DNA of 64,000 nt, from the NCBI RefSeq assembly GCF_023898315.1, contig NC_064614.1, positions 75,342,501-75,406,500 on the forward strand. The letters run 5' to 3'. The notes beneath the pieces were generated by a model. That model searched no databases. It worked only from the letters and a program-made list of their open reading frames with translations, and was not told the origin of the DNA. This document shows positions 42,006 to 54,535 of the stretch, one piece after another. The position numbers and the translations under genes were made by a program. This stretch comes from Schistocerca nitens (Eukaryota; Arthropoda; Insecta; Orthoptera; Acrididae). The stretch's first letter is position 1, and each line of letters starts with the position of its first letter.

Positions 42006-44100
42006 CTGTCACAGCAAGTTACGCTGCATGATACATCATACTGTGCAACATAATAATACTTTCTTTATAGGAACACACCGCCATTTTACTGTTATATTGT
42101 TTAATTACAACCCAGGTTTCGGCCTTTTATGCCATTTTATTTTATGTCCTTTACGTCTTAACCTGGGTTCTACTTAAATAAATTATAAAACAGTCAAATG
42201 ATTGTGTTTCTTTAAAAACATATTACATGACTGTTGCTCAGAAACAGCAAAACATGACAATACTTTTTTCCTTGAAAATCCAACTGGAGCCTTGGAAAAT
42301 TAATAACAATTCTTTTATTACTCACTGGAACAAATCATGCAGAACTGTAGGAGAGAGAGAGAGAGAAACACTAAAACAGCACTTAAATCGTTAAGATGCC
42401 AATTTAGACAACTAGTAACATTTGGTTACAAAAGCTGCACGGGAGAACCCAATTAAATATGGTTAAACAGCACAAAACCTAATATGCCACATATACTCCG
42501 CAAACATTTAAAGGGTTACAGAAGATCACGACTGAACGGTAGCTGGGGTTAAGTACCGCTACAGCTAGTTTTCGCACTCCCTGAATTATTAGAATAACTT
42601 ACGGGAAAAAAAACATGTTTTATTAAAGGCCCCCAGCTGAGGCAATAAGTTAACAACGTTAAACACGATACTCAAAAGAAGATAATCCGTATACAGCAAA
42701 GGTTCTTACAATATTATCACTGAAAATAACATATAAAAACAATCAGAAAGAAACAGGAAAGCTATTAATCATACTAATCAGAAAGGCAAATTTTCAGTGA
42801 CAACTTTCGGATACGATCCGAAGCGTTGGCAGCAGCAAGTTTAATATAAAGCTCTCACAGAATCTGTTTTCGTCCTGGAGTAACGGATTCATAGCGTTCA
42901 ACATCGTGCAACAGACTTTATCTATTCAAACTTACTTCTCAACGAGCTGCACCAAGCTAACAGCCAGACTTGCACCGTAGGAAACGCTTCGGACGTAGAA
43001 AAGCGCCAAGAAGAAGTTTCTCACTCAGCCACGATATACGGTAACACGGCAATGCATCACACAGAGCTCATCACAGACAATAATTTCACAACTCATCCCG
43101 GCGCCCTACTGACCCGCCGCTCAGCGTAAGTCGCCTGGTGCTTACGGGCTCTCAATGGTGAGATTATCAGCGAGCGTAAATCGGCGATGTTCGCGCTGAC
43201 CCTGGGCCACGGAAAGTAAAAACATCCTCGACAGTTGAGAAAGGTTATGCTAATAACGCGGGCATTCGCACTGGTCAGATAGTCTTTATATGGAATAGTT
43301 AATATTGACTTTAAGTTTGTAACCTCCCCGTCACTTATCGACCTTAATGACAGTGAAAAATTAAACCGCGTGTACCTAATGGAAATTTGGGAAAAGCAAT
43401 CGTCATCGAAGTTAATCTGTCGGTAAAGAGGGAGGAAAGGGTTACATCTAAATGAAAGGAAAAATGCAAATGAAACTGGTGGAAATTAATTTTGAAAAGG
43501 GGTAAAGTTAATAAAGAAAGTAAATGTGCGGCCGTTACGTTAACAATTAACTAGTGGTAATTAGATATTTGAGATTTGGGCGAAATTACGGTCGCCAGTC
43601 CTAAGGACAATTACTATAGTAACTGAAAAAAAAGGTTATTACACATATAATTAGCACTAGAAGCGTGGCAACTGAAGGTTGACACGTGTAGTGTGAAAAC
43701 TGAAAGTTTGTCCGAAGTAATAAATTTCGCTACACTCTGACTTAATTTAGCAAAAGAATTAATAAAACCGGAAAATCGAAAGTTAATTTAGTGACTGAAG
43801 TTAATAGTGAGCTTTCTTTCTGAAGCACATCGAAATTCAGTAAAATACGGTTAGTCTTGGACTACCTCAACAATCATTTCAAAAGCAACTTGACTCTACG
43901 CAATTTAGAAATAAGAGATTTAACTTTGAACTTGAATTAAATGATTCTGAACAATTAACAATAGTAAAATTTTGTACGTACCAAGCTGAGCTGCAGTCAC
44001 AGGTTAGCTAAAATACGGTAACAAAACTCGCACTCTTAATTTGTGCTTGTGCAATCTAAATATTGTAGCCAGCTATGAATACCTTAACTGAACTTTGAAA
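40945..44100. other. Anonymous AT-rich DNA with a TC microsatellite
   Basis: About 3.2 kb without a recognised gene. A pure (TC)n run occupies about 41975-42002. Sequence from about 43300 to 44100 has a uniform composition with many GTTAA/TTAAC words and may be an unclassified repeat, but I cannot support a family. Confidence 0.35.
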
Positions 44101-44218
44101 TTAAAGCAGTGAAATCGAATGATGCTGGCGTTTGAATTTCAACGACACTCGGGCTCATTTCGGAAAAGGAAGGGACCCTACTTGATCATACAATGTAAAC
44201 TTTCACGGCCGGTATTGA

Positions 44219-44440
44219 CTTCACTTAAAACTTCCGGGCTGATAGGCCGTGGTCGAAGTATAAAACTGTCTCCTAACGTTTCGTCTCCGACTGCGGGAGA
44301 CATGATCGGAGGTAAAGCGGCGAACTGCCGGCAGTTCGCCGCTTTACCTCCGATGATGTCTCCCGCAGTCGGAGACGAAACGTTAGGAGACAGTTTTATA
44401 CTTCGACCACGGCCTATCAGCCCGGATGTTTTAAGTGAAG
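44219..44440. repeat. 222-bp near-perfect palindrome
   Basis: Arms of 111 bp are inverse copies with only two mismatches and no spacer; the centre is TGCC|GGCA between 44329 and 44330. The outer ends are CTTCACTTAAAA and its complement. Each arm contains a hammerhead-like layout: CCGATGA, T, helix GTCTCC/GGAGAC around a 7-base loop, then GAAAC (44350-44381 on the plus strand, mirrored on the minus strand). It probably arose from two inverted Penelope-type termini; it could extrude as a cruciform or be unstable in cloning. Confidence 0.9.
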
Positions 44441-44444
44441 GACC

Positions 44445-44999
44445 CTAATTGGTAAAGCAATTGGGACAATGAGCAACATACGTTCATGCTAAGTTGCTGT
44501 AATTTTGTGATTTGAACAGTTTGAAAAGCTGAGGTCTGCCACACAGTTCTGAAACTTTACGTGCTTTTACTCTTCCTTGTTGGTTGATTGAAGGTTTGAA
44601 GTCGCCGATCGAGGAGGTGGCGACAGTCACTCATTGTCGGCCGACGCTGTTGCAGAAGCTGGATGCTGGCGCGCCTTCTTCTCGACACGGTCACCAGGCG
44701 AAACGGGCTCTTGATGTGTGCCAGCTAATGCTTCCCGTCCGCGACACCGTGCTAGAAACTACCATAGTCAGTCGATCGCAATTACATGCTGCCAAACCCC
44801 GAAAGCGCGGCAACTCGCGGGAGCGTCACACAACACACCTGCTCCACTGCACTACCCCAGCCAGACTCCCCCTCCCTGCCCGCGCTCCACGCGGCAGAGT
44901 TAACACTACCAAAGATCCTACACACTTTCGTTCTTCACACGACCTATCGATTTATTCGTTCGATAGCATAGTTTTCCCTAGGCAAGACCCAGCGTAAAA
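44445..44999. other. Non-coding, moderately GC-rich
   Basis: Frames of 60-137 codons at 44584-44997 lack motifs and look like a by-product of GC content. No repeat border recognised. Confidence 0.3.
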
Positions 45000-45666
45000 T
45001 ACGAGGGCTATTCCGAAAGTAAGGTCCGATAGGTCGCGAAATGGAAACCACGGTAAAAATCAAAAATGTTTTATTTGCAACAGTTAGATACACCTTGCAG
45101 CTACTTATCTCCATAGTCGCCGACCCGACTTAGACGTGTATCGTAGCGTTGTACCAACTTTCCCATACCCTCGCTATAGAAGGCAGCCGCCAGTGCTCTC
45201 CGCCAATTCTCTACAATGGCCTACGGCTCGTTGTCTTGTGCCGAAATGTTGTCTTCATAACCAGCGGTTCATGTGACCTGAGCTGAAACCCAGAGGGAGA
45301 CAATTACGGGCTGTATTGTGGGTAATCTCACATTTCCATTTGAAAACGATGCAGGAGCATCTTCATTGCCCCTGCAGAATGCGGCTGAGAATTGTCTTGA
45401 AGACGAAACAGCCCGACAGTTATGTAATGTTAGCTGCATAGCTTCAGGGGAAATTTCTCACCAGGCCCCCGTACTTGGCGGCAGACACTATTTTCTAGAC
45501 ATCTTTACGCACTCACTGCGAGCTCAGAAATGCGAAGAGCGACGTGATGCTAACTGGGGTTATACTAGAGACACTACCCAACACATCTGTGCAAAGCTTT
45601 ATCGGATTTTCATAGTCGTTTCCATTTCGTGACCGATCGGACCTTACTTTCGGAATAGCCCTCGTA
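45000..45666 (-). mobile_element. mariner deletion derivative (667 bp)
   Basis: Both ends carry TACGAGGGCTATTCCGAAAG and its complement (45000-45019, 45647-45666). The inverted similarity reaches the GCGAAATGGAAAC block. On the minus strand about 45235-45085 encodes a mariner C-terminus (AAAFYSEGMGKLVQRYD then GDYGDK). The catalytic core is absent, so this is a non-autonomous internally deleted copy. Tip sequence shared with 15926-17176, 23360-24272 and 55209-55548. Confidence 0.88.
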
Positions 45667-45710
45667 CAAATAATATTTACAAAACAAACCAGTTATACAT
45701 CGACATAAAT

Positions 45711-46562
<852 letters not shown>

Positions 46563-46777
46563 CTCTCTTTGGTTCAAATGGTTCAAGTGGTTGAAATGGC
46601 TCTGAACACTATGGGACTTAACATCTGAGGTCATCAGTCCCCTAGAACTTAGAACTACTTAAACCTAACTAACCTAAGGACATCACATACTTCCACGCCC
46701 GAGGCAGGATTCGAACCTGCGACCGTAGCAGTCGCGCGTTTCCGGAAGCGCCTAGAACCGCTCGGCCACCTCTCTTT
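46563..46777 (-). mobile_element. tRNA-derived SINE (minus)
   Basis: Reverse-orientation SINE at about 46571-46769. Tail GGTTCAAATGGTTCAAGTGG, body, then box B complement GGATTCGAACCTGCG and a box A-like complement near CCGCTCGGCCACC. CTCTCTTT occurs at both borders (46563-46570, 46770-46777), a probable 8-bp duplication in a low-complexity target. Confidence 0.9.
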
Positions 46778-46779
46778 CT

Positions 46780-48035
46780 TTGAAACATCATTTTATGTAA
46801 CGACATTTACATTTTTGTAGCCAAAATCGGCCTCCTAAAGGATTCGCTTTTCTTCAAATAAAGCTGAACGTTTGAAAAATAGAATGTCATTAAGAGTATT
46901 AGTATAACTGCTAATTAATCATATTGGGCTTTGAGTGCTTAGTTTTCTATTAGGCTAGGCGAAGACTATTGCTTCGAGCATTGTATCTGGAAACCAAAAG
47001 AAGTATTACTTGTTGATAAAAGTCACTTATGACATCGAAGAGAATCCAAACAGATTTTTAGCTAGTTTTTTGGTATTCCTATGAGTAGTAGATTTTTTTT
47101 CTTCGTAGTCACTTTTGCACAAAACGTCTGTTACAATGGAAAACGTTCATGATCCTGAACAGTAATACCGTCCGAACTTCCAAAACATCACTGAGAATTT
47201 GTGGATAGTTGTTTAGTACTTTCTGTTATGACAAGCTCATCTTTTTTCTACATCTGCGAAAGTAGTTTTCATATTACTTCACTGTTTCGGATAGTGGTAC
47301 ACTTACTACCAACCACATCCCCTTCAAACCTAAGTTCTTCTAATTAAGAATTTCTTGAACGTAAAATTTAATCACGACGCTATTACTACTTCTTCCTTTG
47401 AAGTTCTGTCTTTGAAATTCCGAGGCGCTTCCGTGAAGTTTGCGAACAGCGTACACCACACTGTATTATTAGAGACTAATTGTAATAACAACCACCTACT
47501 TCTTGCTAAGCCATTTCTGCGAACTATCCTGTCTTCCAAGAGTAATGTTTCCTATACATGTACAGGTGAGACTCTTGGGAAAGTAGGACAGAATTACTAG
47601 TAGAAATGCAGATGTGAAGGTGCCATGAGTTGCGTGTGGATAGGTCTGTAGAAAAGAGATTATGCGTGAATTGTAAGAACCTGGCTTCGAGTCTCGTTCC
47701 TGTGCAAAATTATGATAAGGTGCACACCCCTGCAGAGTGGAAGACTCAGTCTAGAATACTCAAGGTAAGTGTCTCTGGTGTCATAAACATAAGAGGGATT
47801 GGTTACCTCCTGCCATTTACGGGGTAGATCCAAAGGTAGTTGAACTACACTTTCACCATCGGATCAAGTTTTTAAATTCTTGTCAGAGAAATCTCTCAAC
47901 TACGACTGGAATCAGTTTGTGCACCTCTTCGCCAACGTCAAAATATTGATCGGGCAGAAATTATTATAGGAATGAGTAGTTAGGACGAGGCATGTCAGCA
48001 CGCTAGGGTGGCTCCGCATACGGTTCCGAGCGAAA
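46780..48035. other. Anonymous AT-rich DNA, no gene recognised
   Basis: Short frames only; no mobile-element signature recognised. Confidence 0.35.
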
Positions 48036-48040
48036 AGAAT

Positions 48041-48075
48041 GGTTCAAATGGCTCTAACCACTATGGGACTTACTG
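48041..48075 (-). mobile_element. Minimal SINE tail fragment
   Basis: About 34 bp matching the SINE 3' end in reverse (GGTTCAAATGGCTCTAACCA, then CTATGGGACTTA) and nothing further. Either a heavily truncated insertion or a remnant left after deletion. Confidence 0.7.
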
Positions 48076-48229
48076 CGTTAAAATACACGGCCAAATATCA
48101 CCAGCGGCGCAGTGGGCCCAAAATAGCGGCCACTGGCAAGTTGACCGTACTTTACCTGTACTGAGCTGTAGAGTACCACGTTGAAGCACTCGTACCGCAT
48201 GCACAAGCGGGACCTTTTCTGAGCGTTCA

Positions 48230-49150
48230 CTTAGGAACGAAATAAACAGGAAGTGCAGGCAAGCCAAGACGAATGGCATCGGGAAAAACGTAAAGATGTC
48301 GAAAAAGAAGTGATTCAGCATACCGAGAAGTCAAAACAACTTTCGTGGATTTAAAAGCAAGGGCCGCTACACTAGGAGTTCAGTGGCAATCTACTGGTAA
48401 AGGCAGAGCAGACACCTGATGAGGAGTGGAAACAGTACACTGATGACCTCTACGAGGGGGAGGATTTGTCTGATGACTGAAGAGGAAATTCTGTTATTTA
48501 ATTTTTTGGCTTCCGGTACGTACCCATAAAGCCATCTCAACCCTGGAAATATGATCCTACAGTTTTTTTTGACATTGCGAAGTCAATAGGCAAGAGAAAG
48601 CGGATCCAGTATTAGAATTTAAAAGAGTTTTCGATGATTTCAGATCAAATAAGGTAGAAGGTATAGATAACATTCCATCCGAATTTGGTTCAAATGGCTC
48701 TGAGCACTATGGGACTCAACTGCTGAGGTCATTAGTCCCCTAGAACTTAGAACTAGTTAAACCGAACTAACCTAAGGACATCACAAACATCCATGCCCGA
48801 GGCAGGATTCGAACCTGCGACCGTAGCGGTCTTGCGGTTCCAGACTGCAGCGCCTTTAACCGCACGGCTTCGGCCGGCCAAATCCGAATTTCTAAAATCG
48901 TTGGGGGAAGTGGCAACCAAACGGCTATTTAGATTTCTATGTAGAATCTATGTTATTGGCGACCTACCATTGACCTCCGAAAATTTATCTTTCACCCAAC
49001 TCCGAAGATCGCAAAAGTAGGTAAGTACGAGATTTACTGCACAACCAGCTTAACAGCTCATCCATGCAAGTCCCTGACAAGAAGAGTATATAAATATTGG
49101 TATAGAAAATTGAGGATCTATTAGCTGGCGATCGGCTTGGCTTTGACACA
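48230..49150 (+). pseudogene. Old RTE-like LINE relic, split by a SINE
   Basis: Broken frames give RKCRQAKTNG, then PDEEWKQYTDDLYEGEDLSDD (young copies: AERWKEYIEGLYKSDV). FKRVFDDFRSNKVEGIDNIPSEF follows (young: RALKDLCRNKAPGVDNIPLELL). After the SINE, LKSLGEVATKRLFRFLCRIYVIGDLP corresponds to MALGEPVMTKLYHLVSKMYETGEIP. Details such as GEVATKRL suggest a different RTE subfamily from copies A-F. Stops are frequent. Confidence 0.78.
48677..48891 (-). mobile_element. tRNA-derived SINE (minus) in RTE relic
   Basis: The SINE at 48687-48881 in reverse orientation is bounded by the 10-bp duplication ATCCGAATTT (48677-48686, 48882-48891). Box B complement GGATTCGAACCTGCG is intact, and the head ends CGGCTTCGGCCGGCC. 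Its removal rejoins PSEFLKSLGE of the RTE relic. Confidence 0.95.
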
Positions 49151-49159
49151 GGTAAATGA

Positions 49160-49376
49160 ACCAGAGACGTTGGGGGCCGAACCGCACAATAACCCTGGGT
49201 TCGGTGCGGGGTGGCGGTGGGGTGGGTGGACTGCTGTGGCCTGTTGTAGGGCTGTGAACTACTGAGGGCTACGGCAGGGACGAAGCCTTTCCATCGTTTT
49301 TAGGTCCCCGGTTCACTACACACATAAAGACCATACTAACTACATAGGGGCATGTCGAGCCCACTGCACGTACGCA
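49160..49376. repeat. Probable dispersed repeat of unknown type
   Basis: GC-rich stretch ending GACGAAGCCTTTCCATCG then TAGGTCCCCGGTTCAC. It resembles a repeat end I believe is common in insect genomes, but I cannot verify copies within this window. Confidence 0.3.
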
Positions 49377-49648
49377 CTTACTTTAAACCGAGCAAGGTGG
49401 CGCAGTGGTTAGCACACTGGATTAACATTCGGGAGGACGACGGTTCAATCCCGCGTCCGGCCATCCTGATTTAGGTTTTCCGTGATTTCCCTAGATCACT
49501 TCAGGCAAATGCCGGGACGGTTCCTTAGAAAGGGCACGGCCGATTTCCTTCCCCATCCTTCCCTAATCCGAGCTTGTGCTCCCTCTCTAATGACCTCGTT
49601 GTCGACGGGACGTTAAACAGTAATCTCCTCCTCCTCCCCTTACTTTAA
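49377..49648 (+). mobile_element. tRNA-derived SINE, fourth family
   Basis: The body 49387-49638 begins CCGAGCAAGGTGGCGCAGTG and has box B-like GACGGTTCAATCCCG. Its flanks repeat CTTACTTTAA (49377-49386, 49639-49648). Same family as 28480-28715 but with a different 3' end (GACGGGACGTTAAACAG), so two tail variants exist. Confidence 0.93.
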
Positions 49649-49649
49649 G

Positions 49650-50800
49650 CCACGACTCACCTCAACAGGGACATTACTGTCTCAAAAGCGCTGCATCAAT
49701 TTTTATGTCATGTGTTTGTTGCTCGTTTCTGTCAGTATTGCTATTAAAACAGCATTTACAGTTTTCCGCATTTTCTACAATAGTGAAATATTTCAAACCA
49801 ATGCAAATTTTAGCAATAAAACGTGTTCCATTCTCAAAGAAGTTTATATAAAAACAAAAACATTTAGCACTGCTGCTATGCTTAATTGATATTTAGGTCT
49901 TTTGCCCAGTTATTAGCAACAAATGAAAATACCTATTATAACTGAGACCAAATAAATATCGACAAATACCAGTGATTTAAAACTAAAATACCGGTATCGG
50001 TTTTGAACTGGTCTGTTTTCCCCATACCTGATGCATTGGAGCAAATGTTAACAAGTAGCAAGAAACATGTTCTATGCATGACACGTGCATCACAGACTCA
50101 GTACTTTCGAAATTGGCCTCAAATTGAAACTGGCCACTAAAGTGGTTTTCTAAAATGATTTCATCGTTCAGAAGCGCATTTTATATTCTGATGAGAGGGC
50201 AGAAGCGGATTTAGGTCTGTATTTGCCATTTTAGCTGATTATGAGGCGACTGAGCTAAAGCCTGTAACGTTTCATGGGCTCCACCCTAAGCTCTCAGGCT
50301 GGTAATTTTGACGTGTTGTGCAGTGGCTGACTCTGCCATTCCAGTGATGTGTCACCAAGAGCTCTCCACTATGCTAATTTAAATCTTTTTTAGTTTAACT
50401 TTTGTGCAGGATGTTAAACACGATTTTCGTATTTGTTTCTTTGTGTGTGTGTGTATATACGTTTTAATAATTTTTAATGTAGCTGTAGTTTCATATTTCT
50501 CTAACTTCTGCTTACCCATATTCGTATCACAAAATTTTCATATAGACACTAAAGGCCTTGAAGTTATCTGTCACATCATCATCATCATCATCATCATATC
50601 GGAAATAGCAACAGTCGTGTTTAGAGGGTTTCAGGCAAAGGTTTCGGATATGCGGTACAGTCAAACAATCTATTGCCACTCAACTGTCGCCAAAAATCGC
50701 CCGATGCTAATCCCATGAAAAGATGAGATTATTTGTAAAAACAGGTAAAATGTATCAAACAACAGCTTATCACTGGTTTCACGCGACCCTTCAAAAGTTC
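49650..50800. other. Anonymous DNA with a short (ATC)n run
   Basis: No gene recognised. (ATC)n occupies about 50574-50597. Confidence 0.4.
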
Positions 50801-50809
50801 CTCTCCTGA

Positions 50810-51200
50810 GGTAACCTGCTCTTCTGTGGAGTGTAGCACTTGCAACCTACGTCATTAATTATTTGTTTGGTGTATTCCAATCTTTGTTTTCCTCTACAGT
50901 TTTTACTCTCTACGCAGCTCCATCTAGCACTTTGGAGGTTATTTTATGATTTCGTAACACATGTCTTATCATCCTGCCCCTTCTTAATGTCTTCCATATG
51001 CTCCTATGTTCTCCGATTATGTAGAGAGCCTCGTCATTCTATATCTTTTCAGTCCAACTAATTTTCGACATTGTCTACAGTGCTGCATCTTAAACGCTTT
51101 GATTCTTTTTTTTCTTATTTTCCCACAGTCTATGATTCATTGCCATACAATGCTGTGCTCCAAACTTTCATTTTCAGAAATTTTTTCCTGGAGGAACTAA
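50810..51200 (-). pseudogene. Old RTE-like LINE relic, C-terminal region (minus)
   Basis: The minus strand reads KKFLKMKVWSTALYGNES, then TVGK, KKESKRLRCSTVDNVEN, and a GRMIRHVLRNHKITSKVL block. It ends with CRGKQRLEYTKQIINDVGCKCYT. These align in order with SFLKVFVWSVAMYGSETWTI, KKRIEAFEMW, RLVGHVLRHQGITNLAL and RRGRPRDEYTKQIQKDVGC of young copies. Frames change several times. Confidence 0.78.
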
Positions 51201-51209
51201 TAACCACTG

Positions 51210-52200
51210 AGTACCTCAGACGGATATGGCAACTTCGTGAACTCCGCCTGCTATCGACTTCAGGACAGTCTGCTGGTAGTGTTACTCTTCATTGGTGTAC
51301 TGTATCCTGAATGTAAATAATTTTCTTCCCCGGTGTGCTTACGCTAACAGACGACCATCCATGAATACTGAGATTCGTAAGTGCCACACTTGTAATAAAA
51401 ATCTAGCGCTACAGTGCGAAAAACCCTTCTTATCGCCTCTGAAAATGATTGCCCAATACCGGCGCAAAGTTTCTGATCATCTTATTTGTCTTTCTAAGTG
51501 TCGTACTGTGCGATGAAAGTTTAAAATGTAATATTTTTTTCTGGGAACAGCGACTGTTTCGGTTTGCTGTTTTATTTTCAGCAGTAGGCAGGCGTACCAC
51601 CGCTGGGCGGGATAATCAGTGTCGCGACGGCGGCGGCGGTGGCGGCGGCTGGCTCCGGCTGTGATTACGGCGCACGTGTCGGAGGCCCGGCACTACCCCG
51701 CGCCTCTGAGACCGCCGGCGCACCTCGCGGCTTCACTTAATTAATAAAGCTTAAACGGAATGGTTGCGCGGTTATCTGAGAAACCCCGGCGCCGACCAAG
51801 AGCGAGTGGCTCTAATTAATCACGATAACTGCAACAGTTGAAGGAAACGCCCGCCTCATCCGGCCCGTGTGCCCTCTGCTGCCGGAGCGCCCTATCTCCC
51901 TCCCAAACCCTCCCTAAGCCCTTCGCTCCTTTGCCCTACGTAACTGTCTGCGAGAGAGGGGAATAGACATTATTGCTCCTCTGTAGCAGACGTATTGCCA
52001 CTTAACATGTCTGACAGTCGATACACAACCTTACTCAAAGCGTTATTCACTGGCAACTGCTCTGTCTCATTATCAGTGTACTGGTAGATAGGACAGCTTG
52101 GCTGTGGAAGTGGAAGGGTAGCCCACAACATAGACAGACAACAGTATTCACAATTACTAGCACCCAAGCTTTAATGATCTTCCAGCAATAAAGGCTCTTA
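51210..52200. other. Non-coding; GC-rich patch with AT-rich homeodomain-type cores
   Basis: Positions about 51590-51960 are GC-rich, with a GGCGGCGGC run. They enclose TTAATTAATAAAGC (51737-51750) and CTAATTAATCACG (51811-51823), TAATTA cores of the kind bound by homeodomain proteins. No coding frame is convincing. It could be a conserved regulatory element, but there is no direct evidence here. Confidence 0.35.
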
Positions 52201-52242
52201 ACAAATCTCAATTAAGCAAGGACATAAACTTCGTTACAAACA

Positions 52243-52492
52243 TATGTTAACCTTCAACCAGTGAATAACCCCAATAAAGAATTACCAATTAATAAAACGT
52301 AGATAAAATACTGCTTTACAAGAATGCTTAAATTAAGTAAAATCATGAAAGCTAAGTTACAGATTTTATGTTAAGCTTCAACAGGTGAATAACCCCAATA
52401 AAGGTTTCTCATTTAAATAAAACATACATAGGAAAATGCCTTACCAAAATGCTTGAATTGTGTAAAATCATGAAAAGCTGAGTTACAACTTT
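52243..52492. repeat. Two-unit tandem repeat, about 125-bp period
   Basis: ATGTTAACCTTCAACCAGTG (52243) and ATGTTAAGCTTCAACAGGTG (52368) each begin a unit that continues AATAACCCCAATAAAG, then AATAAAAC, AATGCTT, and GTAAAATCATGAAA. Confidence 0.85.
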
Positions 52493-52499
52493 TCTCGCA

Positions 52500-54110
52500 A
52501 ACTACTTACGAATTTATAGCAAATAAACAGGTTTGATCTGTTTAACCAGAAGGTAACTGCCAAGTCCAAGCGACCGAAGCCACTCATAGCGGACGACCGC
52601 CCCAACGCTGTTCATCAACCGACATCGTCACGGCCCAGCGGCCACCGTGCTAAAACAGACTAACGTTTCGGTAAGCGACCGACGACAACACGGGAGTAAC
52701 AGTGACTGAAAGTCGGCGTACGCCTTACGAAACACGGCACACCCTGAAGCGCGAGCAGGCACAGCTGACTAGCGGCCATACAACCGCGAGCAAACAAATC
52801 TCACTCCGCCTGTACTAACGCGGGAGATGATAGCGAGCGACAAGACGCCACGCGCAAAGCAGCAACCGTGCCTACCCCTCGACCATAGAATGTGCCCTGT
52901 CTCCTTGTCTATTGTAATACAATTTATAGCACACAAGAAACGATTTAATAATGGCATTAGTTCAACGCAAGATCAGTTAACAGTTAGATTCAGTAAAGAT
53001 TTACCCACGGTTTTACCTTCAAACCAACTTCCGGATCACAGGCGTAAATTAGTAAACTTGGCGTAAGTTTTCATCAGACCGATAAACAAGAAATCAAATT
53101 AAACAGTAGCCAAAATACAGTCACGATACGCAAGCCCTTCAAGACCTTGCTATCCTATAGTTATCATTAACGGCGAAACATACACAAATGAATGACAAGA
53201 AATTAACCATTGAAAGCAAAAAACAACACACCACAAATGTTAAATTACTTAATTTGCAGACGAGCCAGTCACTGAAAGCTCAGTTTCACAAGATGAGGGC
53301 TAACCTTACTCGGCAGCAATACATTTGTGTGCGTGATAACTAGGTTGCCCAAACAGGACTCCAAAACCCAAAACAGGTCACACGTTAGCTGTCTTATTCT
53401 CGGATACTAGGCACCACCGGGTTAAGACAATCGCAACAAAAAAAAGTATCTGAAATTACAGCTGCCTGCAGCAAAACAAATGAGTCAGGGTGCATGAACG
53501 CAAAGCACAAGCCACTGTTCCAGCCGGAGCGTAACCCTTTCAATGCACATACGGACAGAACAACACACGTGGGCATAAAGGGAGCAGCAGATGCGTACCA
53601 AGCAAACTATACGGAGCCAAAATACGACCCACGTCACGTCCACAAACCGGAGCACTGCTCCCGGAGCTGGTGTCTGCTCACTGGACCGCCGCACCTCTCT
53701 GTCCCCCGGAAAGCGATGCTGACTGCCGCCTTGCTCAACGCTCCCTTCTCGGCCGTGCACAACAAATCTTCTCTGGTCGCCTCAGAGTGCGGCCGCAATG
53801 TCCGTTCTCCCCTGCTGTCCGCCCCAGACTCCCGTACTCGTACTCACTCGCCCTTTAAGACCCTCTCCGATAGGCGCTCGCGATCGCACATAGTGCCAAC
53901 CTCAACCAGAGGAGTCATCGATAGCGTCTTGCGCCCGAGAGGCGCGCCACGGCTCAATCAGTAGCGTATATACGCTCCTCTTGTTTGCCCTGTATTCGTA
54001 AAATGCTACTGGAGAATATTAGTCTCCAGCTTTCTTCGCCTATGCCATGTTGTTAGCATACGGTATCAGTGAACACACTAAATTTGTCTGCAGATGTTAA
54101 CAGACAATTC
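52500..54110. other. Non-coding, alternately GC-rich
   Basis: Open frames here (up to 156 codons at 53494-53964) have compositionally biased products without motifs. Similar GC-rich stretches at 43000-43250 and 44600-45000 hint at one unclassified repeat family, but this is not established. Confidence 0.3.
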
Positions 54111-54115
54111 TCATA

Positions 54116-54535
54116 TACAGTGAGGAGCCAAAGAAACAAACGTGTCTAATACCGTGTAGGGACCACGCTAGAACGCTGAAGTGCCGCAACACGACATGGC
54201 ATGGACTCGACTAACGTCTGAAGAAGAGCTCGAGGGAACTGACACCATGAATCCTGCAGGGCTGTCCATTAAACCGTAAGAGTACAAGGGGGGTGAAGAT
54301 CTCTTATGAACAGCAAGTTCCAAGGCATCCCAGATATGCTCAGTAATGTTCATGTCTGGGAAGTTTGGTGGCCAACGGAAGTGCTTCATTTCCCAAGAGT
54401 GTTCCCGGAGCCGCTCTGCAGCAATTCTCGACGTGTGAGGTGTCGCATTGTCCTGTTGGAATTGCCCAAGTCCATCGGAATGGACATGAATTCATGCAGG
54501 TGACCAGATAGGATGGTTATGTTCGTGTCACCTGT
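54116..54535 (-). pseudogene. Tc1-like transposon 3' fragment
   Basis: The end CAGTGAGGAGCCAAAGAAAC (54118-54137), preceded by TA, is a Tc1-type terminal repeat. On the minus strand GQFQQDNATPHTSRIAAERL (second catalytic Asp) passes into HFRWPPNFPDMNITEHIWDAL (Glu present, SPDMN read as FPDMN) and a broken C-terminus with RVHAMSCCGT. Everything 5' of the second Asp is missing; at about 54535 it joins a LINE fragment. Confidence 0.85.

Noticed and set aside
44584..44997. 137-codon open frame
   Set aside because: No recognisable domain, and alternative frames are equally open; likely a composition effect.
52769..52957. 62-codon minus-strand frame
   Set aside because: Short, no domain, and contained in an uncharacterised GC-rich stretch.
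53494..53964. 156-codon open frame in a GC-rich region
   Set aside because: Product has biased composition, no motif, and overlaps frames of similar length on the other strand, as expected from GC-rich sequence with few stops.
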